Of a DNA stretch of 8,670 nucleotides, positions 7,383-8,670 are shown one piece after another; position 1 is the stretch's first letter; every line of letters starts with the position of its first letter. The notes beneath the pieces are model-generated. The model did no database searches, was not told the origin of the DNA, and saw nothing but the letters and a program-made list of their open reading frames with translations. The stretch lies in the NCBI GenBank assembly GCA_002773495.1, contig PFAX01000022.1, forward strand, positions 1 to 8,670. Direction: 5' to 3'. A program made the position numbers and the translations under genes. This stretch comes from a bacterium (Candidatus Gribaldobacteria) CG10_big_fil_rev_8_21_14_0_10_37_21. GTDB lineage: Bacteria > Patescibacteriota > Minisyncoccia > Minisyncoccales > CG1-02-41-26.

Positions 7383-7880
7383 TTAAAACACCTCTAATTC
7401 TTGAATTGCCTTGAGGTGCTTGGCTGTCAAAATATTACTCTCTTTCATCACTGAAATCATTATCGCCCAAAGCTTCCTTTCTTTTTTCTTCTGAAAATAA
7501 CCAACTTCTTTTTCTACCATTAAAATATCGAGTTTTTGCAAAATACTATCCAAGCTTGTCAATGTTTTATCTTGAAAAGAAAACAACTCTGCTTGAGTGG
7601 CGAATGCCTGCAAATCCTCTTTAGTGGCAAAAACCTCTAAGGCATTATCTTGAAATTTCTGCAAATCCTCTTTAGTGGCAAAAACCTCTAAGGCATTATC
7701 TTGAAATTTCTGCAAATCCTCTTTAGTGGCTGAATCCCGTCTAATCTCTTTTATATCTTTTTTAATTTCCTTGATATCACCCTTAGTGGCAAAAACCCCT
7801 TCCATTGCTGGAATTAATTCTTTCTTAATGTCGCCTAAAGTTAGGGGCTTATTTTGTTTGCTTGTTTTATTGGCCGTCAT
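7383..7880 (-). CDS. Helical (coiled-coil-like) repeat protein of unknown function
   Basis: A 165-residue, strongly charged, cytosolic-looking protein with no signal peptide or membrane segment. Residues 51-84 are two identical 17-residue units, ATKEDLQKFQDNALEVF, followed by a partial third (ATKEDLQAF). A diverged unit (ATQAELFSFQDKTLTSL, 94-110) follows, and an ATKGDIKEIKKDIKEI stretch precedes them at 31-46. The C-terminal third (LDSILQKLDIL, then a KKKERK patch and MISVMKES) also looks helical. Proteins built from ATK-E-DL words are common in CPR genomes and in phage-like coiled-coil proteins, but I cannot assign a named family or a function. The first ATG is chosen because a good promoter ends 8 nt before it; no Shine-Dalgarno site is present. 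It is the gene just upstream of rpoB, in the same direction. A partner in a filament or adaptor complex is possible but unproven. Confidence 0.85.
   Translation of the reverse strand: MTANKTSKQNKPLTLGDIKKELIPAMEGVFATKGDIKEIKKDIKEIRRDSATKEDLQKFQDNALEVFATKEDLQKFQDNALEVFATKEDLQAFATQAELFSFQDKTLTSLDSILQKLDILMVEKEVGYFQKKKERKLWAIMISVMKESNILTAKHLKAIQELEVF
7609..7730 (-). repeat. Perfect 51-bp in-frame tandem repeat
   Basis: Bases 7609-7659 and 7660-7710 are identical over all 51 bp, and 7711-7730 repeats the first 20 bp again. A further diverged echo (CTTAGTGGCAAAAACC) lies at 7782-7797. The unit is 17 codons, so gain or loss of copies keeps the reading frame. Identity at silent positions points to recent duplication or ongoing copy-number change. 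Confidence 0.95.
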
Positions 7881-7888
7881 TACTTTTA

Positions 7889-7917
7889 AGCATACTCTTT
7901 GTCCTACCTTTTGTCAA
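7889..7917 (-). promoter_or_regulatory. Promoter of the helical repeat gene, predicting a leaderless mRNA
   Basis: On the minus strand, TTGACA (7917-7912), a 17-nt spacer and TATGCT (7894-7889) form a good sigma70 promoter. Only 8 nt (TAAAAGTA) separate the -10 box from the ATG at 7880, so the transcript should begin at or within a base or two of the start codon. Confidence 0.75.
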
Positions 7918-7939
7918 GCTACCGTAAATGCAAAATACT
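7911..7939 (+). promoter_or_regulatory. Possible divergent promoter for the plus-strand RNA
   Basis: Read on the plus strand, TTGTCA (7911-7916), a 17-nt spacer and AATACT (7934-7939) give 5/6 and 4/6 matches. Its -35 box overlaps the -35 box of the opposite promoter because TTGTCAA reads TTGACAA on the other strand. The implied start near 7946 would cut into the first stem of the candidate RNA, which counts against it. A start further upstream is possible. Confidence 0.2.
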
Positions 7940-8039
7940 TGCTCACTGGGAATTTGCCTCGGTGAGCATTAAAGTATCGCCCAGAATAAAAGAAGCAAAA
8001 TGTATAAGGCAGATAGTTAATTAACTATCTGCCTTTTTT
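7935..8039 (+). ncRNA. Candidate structured small RNA
   Basis: Two structures on the plus strand form a typical small-RNA layout. The first is a hairpin at 7940-7968 of 11 bp (two G-U pairs) with loop AAUUUGC, extended by ATACT (7935-7939) against AGTAT (7973-7977) across a bulge. Next comes an A-rich linker (7978-8005), and then an intrinsic terminator at 8006-8039. No protein-coding gene on the plus strand accounts for that terminator. Loop and stem bases have alternative partners: CTGGG (7946-7950) with CCCAG (7980-7984), and TTTGC (7953-7957) with GCAAA (7930-7934). I recognise no known RNA family. The dyad could instead be a protein-binding site upstream of the leftward promoter. The 5' end is uncertain. 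Confidence 0.4.
8006..8039 (+). terminator. Intrinsic terminator reading in the plus direction
   Basis: A perfect 30-bp palindrome (8006-8035) has the core GGCAGATAGTTAA and its complement. Six T residues (8034-8039) overlap and follow its end on the plus strand. On the minus strand it is followed by only UUAUACAUUUUG, a poor U-tract. The leftward gene at the right edge already has its own terminator, so this one points to a plus-strand transcript. Confidence 0.75.
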
Positions 8040-8053
8040 AGTTTCTCTGGCAC

Positions 8054-8091
8054 AAAAACAAAAAGCCCGCCTTAGCGGGCTTTTTGTTTTT
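8054..8091 (-). terminator. Intrinsic terminator of the secreted protein gene
   Basis: A 17-bp perfect stem with a 4-nt loop: GCCCGC against GCGGGC at the top, continued by AAAAACAAAAA against TTTTTGTTTTT. It begins 17 nt past the stop codon of the gene to its right. The GC-rich top and long U-rich 3' arm work in both directions, so it may also stop rightward transcripts that pass the 8006-8039 terminator. Confidence 0.9.
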
Positions 8092-8108
8092 AAAACTCTC
8101 AAAATTAC

Positions 8109-8670
8109 TTAGAGCCAAACCTTAAAAGTGTTTTCGCTTTGGTCTTCAGCACCAAAAGCGCCAATTGATTTTATCTCTTGAATTCTCACTCTGTATTCGT
8201 CGTTTGTGGTAAAATTGCCAGACATAAACATAATGACATTTGTCCAGCTATAAACCCCTATTTCTGGGTTCAAGCCGTGATAAATGGCTTTAATGCATTG
8301 CTCTTTGTCAGTGCCTGTAGCCAAGTTATTCAAGCAAGTTTGGTTGATCAAATCAAGGTTAACCTTACTGCCGGCTTCTAAATCGGCCTTCCATTTAATA
8401 ACAGAATAACTGCTCCATGGAGCGCTGGGCTGTATAAGCGATAATCGTTGACACGCACCGTCAACACAGCCAGCGGGACAGGCCAAAGAATCTGCCCAAA
8501 CATCTAACGCATCAGAATCTGGATAGACATTTGTTCGGCAAGTAAAGTCATAAGCATAATCGTTATTGCCAACGCAGTAATCTTCCCACGATTTAATTTC
8601 CCCCATAAATCTCCCATAGGTACTTCCTTTAGCATAAAAGTTTTTGTACCCATCAGAGTCAGTGCAAGCA
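8109..8670 (-). CDS. Secreted Cys-rich protein with a C-terminal Kre9/Knh1-like beta domain, 5' truncated
   Basis: The frame stays open through the right edge, so the internal ATG at 8606 is not the start; 186 C-terminal residues are visible. Residues 2-73 of this fragment hold six cysteines (2, 32, 44, 64, 68, 73) in the pattern CTDSDG ... DYC ... FTC ... CPAGCVDGAC. I associate this pattern with extracellular disulfide-rich domains of CPR bacteria and DPANN archaea. Residues from about 76 on resemble the Ser-Thr-rich Kre9/Knh1-type domain seen in many bacterial surface proteins: SVIKWKA, VNLDLI, GVYSWTNV, YRVRI and a final FKVWL look like its strands. Two further cysteines (TC and QC) could pair. 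An exported or cell-wall location is inferred; the signal peptide would lie outside the window. No catalytic residues are recognised. It ends in a strong terminator. Confidence 0.8.
   Translation of the reverse strand, partial: ACTDSDGYKNFYAKGSTYGRFMGEIKSWEDYCVGNNDYAYDFTCRTNVYPDSDALDVWADSLACPAGCVDGACQRLSLIQPSAPWSSYSVIKWKADLEAGSKVNLDLINQTCLNNLATGTDKEQCIKAIYHGLNPEIGVYSWTNVIMFMSGNFTTNDEYRVRIQEIKSIGAFGAEDQSENTFKVWL

Noticed and set aside
7609..7730. CRISPR-like direct repeats
   Set aside because: The copies abut without spacers and are in-frame codons of a protein. They are a tandem coding repeat.
7726..7965. 79-codon plus-strand ORF, rich in Leu, Ile and Ser
   Set aside because: It lies mostly antisense to the Lys/Glu-rich helical repeat gene, which makes hydrophobic complementary codons expected. 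It has no recognisable motif, and its tail runs into the structured dyad.
8000..8020. Six-codon plus-strand frame (MYKADS) overlapping the plus-strand terminator, with AGAAG upstream
   Set aside because: It resembles an attenuator leader peptide, but no plus-strand gene follows within the window and six codons are expected by chance.

Overview
The window looks like chromosomal DNA from a low-GC bacterium of the Candidate Phyla Radiation (Patescibacteria). This is inferred from several things: a compact RpoB, genes without Shine-Dalgarno sites, consensus TTGACA promoters set very close to start codons, an A/T-rich palindromic spacer between genes, and a secreted protein with the Cys-rich C-TDSDG...CPxGCxxGxC signature I associate with CPR and DPANN genomes. 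The evidence for the lineage is moderate. The large ORFs read through with the standard bacterial code, and all four visible stops are TAA, so UGA-as-Gly recoding (SR1/Gracilibacteria) is not indicated.

All confident genes are on the minus strand, so transcription runs from right to left. From the right edge: (1) the 3' part of a secreted protein gene (8109-8670), closed by a strong intrinsic terminator (8054-8091). (2) A 228-bp gap holding a structured dyad and a second intrinsic terminator whose U-tract points in the plus direction; this is best explained as a small plus-strand RNA, which would be new. (3) A 165-residue helical repeat protein (7383-7880), with a promoter so close to its ATG that the mRNA should be leaderless. 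(4) A perfect TTGACA-N16-TATAAT promoter 7 bp past that gene's stop, then a leader of about 168 nt. (5) rpoB (3889-7173), a 112-bp palindromic spacer and rpoC (174-3776), followed by a hairpin terminator (129-162). (6) At the left edge, a further minus-strand promoter and the first bases of an unidentified transcription unit.

The core is the rpoB-rpoC operon, which makes the two large catalytic subunits of RNA polymerase. It has its own promoter and is not preceded by rplJ-rplL, its usual partners in many bacteria. All catalytic and zinc-binding residues I checked are present. The accessory interest lies around it: a candidate small RNA, a helical protein with a perfect, probably recent 51-bp tandem duplication, a structured rpoB leader, an altered rifamycin-pocket sequence in RpoB, and a charged helical insert in RpoC. 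No mobile element, CRISPR array, tRNA or rRNA was seen.
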